From positions 124,001 to 188,000 of the forward strand of contig NZ_QGNY01000003.1 in NCBI RefSeq assembly GCF_003173575.1: a stretch of DNA of 64,000 nucleotides, given 5' to 3'. Positions within the stretch are counted from its first letter, which is position 1. Each line of letters begins with the position of its first letter. The notes beneath the pieces are model-generated. The model made no database searches. It worked only from the letters and a program-made list of their open reading frames with translations, and was not told the origin of the DNA. The DNA is from Pedobacter paludis (GTDB lineage Bacteria; Bacteroidota; Bacteroidia; Sphingobacteriales; Sphingobacteriaceae). This document shows, one piece after another, positions 63,890 through 64,000 of this stretch. The position numbers were made by a program, and so were the translations under genes.

Positions 63890-64000
63890 TTATTTTGTAG
63901 CTGGTGCTGGAGCCATTGTTGGAGCTGGAGCCTGAGCAACTGCTGATCCTTTTTTAATGCCTTTTAATTCAATATCAAAAACTAATGGTGTGAATGGGTT
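63890..64000 (-). CDS. FKBP-type peptidyl-prolyl isomerase (3' end only)
   Basis: The last 36 codons read NPFTPLVFDIELKGIKKG, the C-terminal strand of the FKBP fold, followed by an Ala/Pro-rich tail (VAQAPAPTMAPAPATK). The catalytic part lies beyond the window. The Pro/Ala extension after the domain is unusual but its role is unknown. Confidence 0.75.
   Translation of the reverse strand, partial: NPFTPLVFDIELKGIKKGSAVAQAPAPTMAPAPATK

Overview
The window is AT-rich chromosomal DNA from a member of the Bacteroidota, most likely the family Sphingobacteriaceae (Pedobacter-like). The evidence is the ribosomal-protein gene order and sequences, promoters of the TTTG / TAnnTTTG type, type IX secretion (PorP/SprF, type B sorting domain) components, SPI/SPII-exported proteins with the typical '-AQ' signal-peptide ends, a CarboxypepD_reg/beta-barrel outer-membrane protein, a LytS/LytTR pair and a bacillithiol-associated YtxJ protein. 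No rRNA, tRNA, CRISPR array, insertion sequence or prophage was recognised.

Layout. (1) 1-6763, minus strand: the S10-spc ribosomal operon rplC-rplD-rplW-rplB-rpsS-rplV-rpsC-rplP-rpmC-rpsQ-rplN-rplX-rplE-rpsN-rpsH (rpsH cut by the window edge), with its own TTTG-N19-TAnnTTTG promoter and a roughly 70-nt leader. (2) 6936-20501: about 14 kb of unrelated genes lying between rplC and rpsJ: a TauE/SafE transporter with a DUF1634 partner, a RelE-type toxin-antitoxin pair, a fungal-type prephenate dehydrogenase, a collagen-like adhesin / T9SS sorting-domain / PorP-SprF operon, dGTPase, several small disordered proteins and an orphan LuxR-type response regulator with a palindromic operator candidate. 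(3) 20624-24193, minus: the str operon rpsL-rpsG-fusA-rpsJ, closed by a strong intrinsic terminator directly after rpsJ. (4) 24675-36560: an SPFH protein, lipoproteins, a large beta-barrel outer-membrane protein, a C39-like exported protein, an M1 aminopeptidase, an ArsC-like protein and a LytS/LytTR two-component pair. (5) 36568-43032: a 2154-residue alpha-2-macroglobulin-like protein that carries an internal SusC-like segment. (6) 43202-53707: ribH, YtxJ, mqo, lipA, an ECF sigma/anti-sigma pair, an AIM24 protein and a bifunctional NAD(P)HX repair enzyme. (7) 54480-60820: an amine/amino-alcohol catabolic cluster (ethanolamine-type permease, glutamine-synthetase-like ligase, iron alcohol dehydrogenase, class I amidotransferase-type hydrolase, aldehyde dehydrogenase). 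(8) 61370-64000: GH20 hexosaminidase, CYTH protein and the 3' end of an FKBP gene.

How the parts may work together. The most coherent accessory system is the cluster at 54480-60820. Its five enzyme types form a complete route from ethanolamine (or a similar amino alcohol) through gamma-glutamylation to glycine plus glutamate, without the B12-dependent lyase. The adhesin, sorting-domain and PorP genes probably make one surface structure handled by the type IX secretion system. The presence of an alcohol dehydrogenase in place of an amine oxidase or aminotransferase is what separates the cluster from a putrescine (Puu) pathway.

A pattern across the whole window is that eight genes carry a TAnnTTTG -7 box exactly 3-5 nt upstream of the ATG, implying leaderless or nearly leaderless mRNAs. 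The two ribosomal operons have the same box about 70-76 nt upstream. Function calls rest on motifs read by eye and family knowledge; no database search was run.
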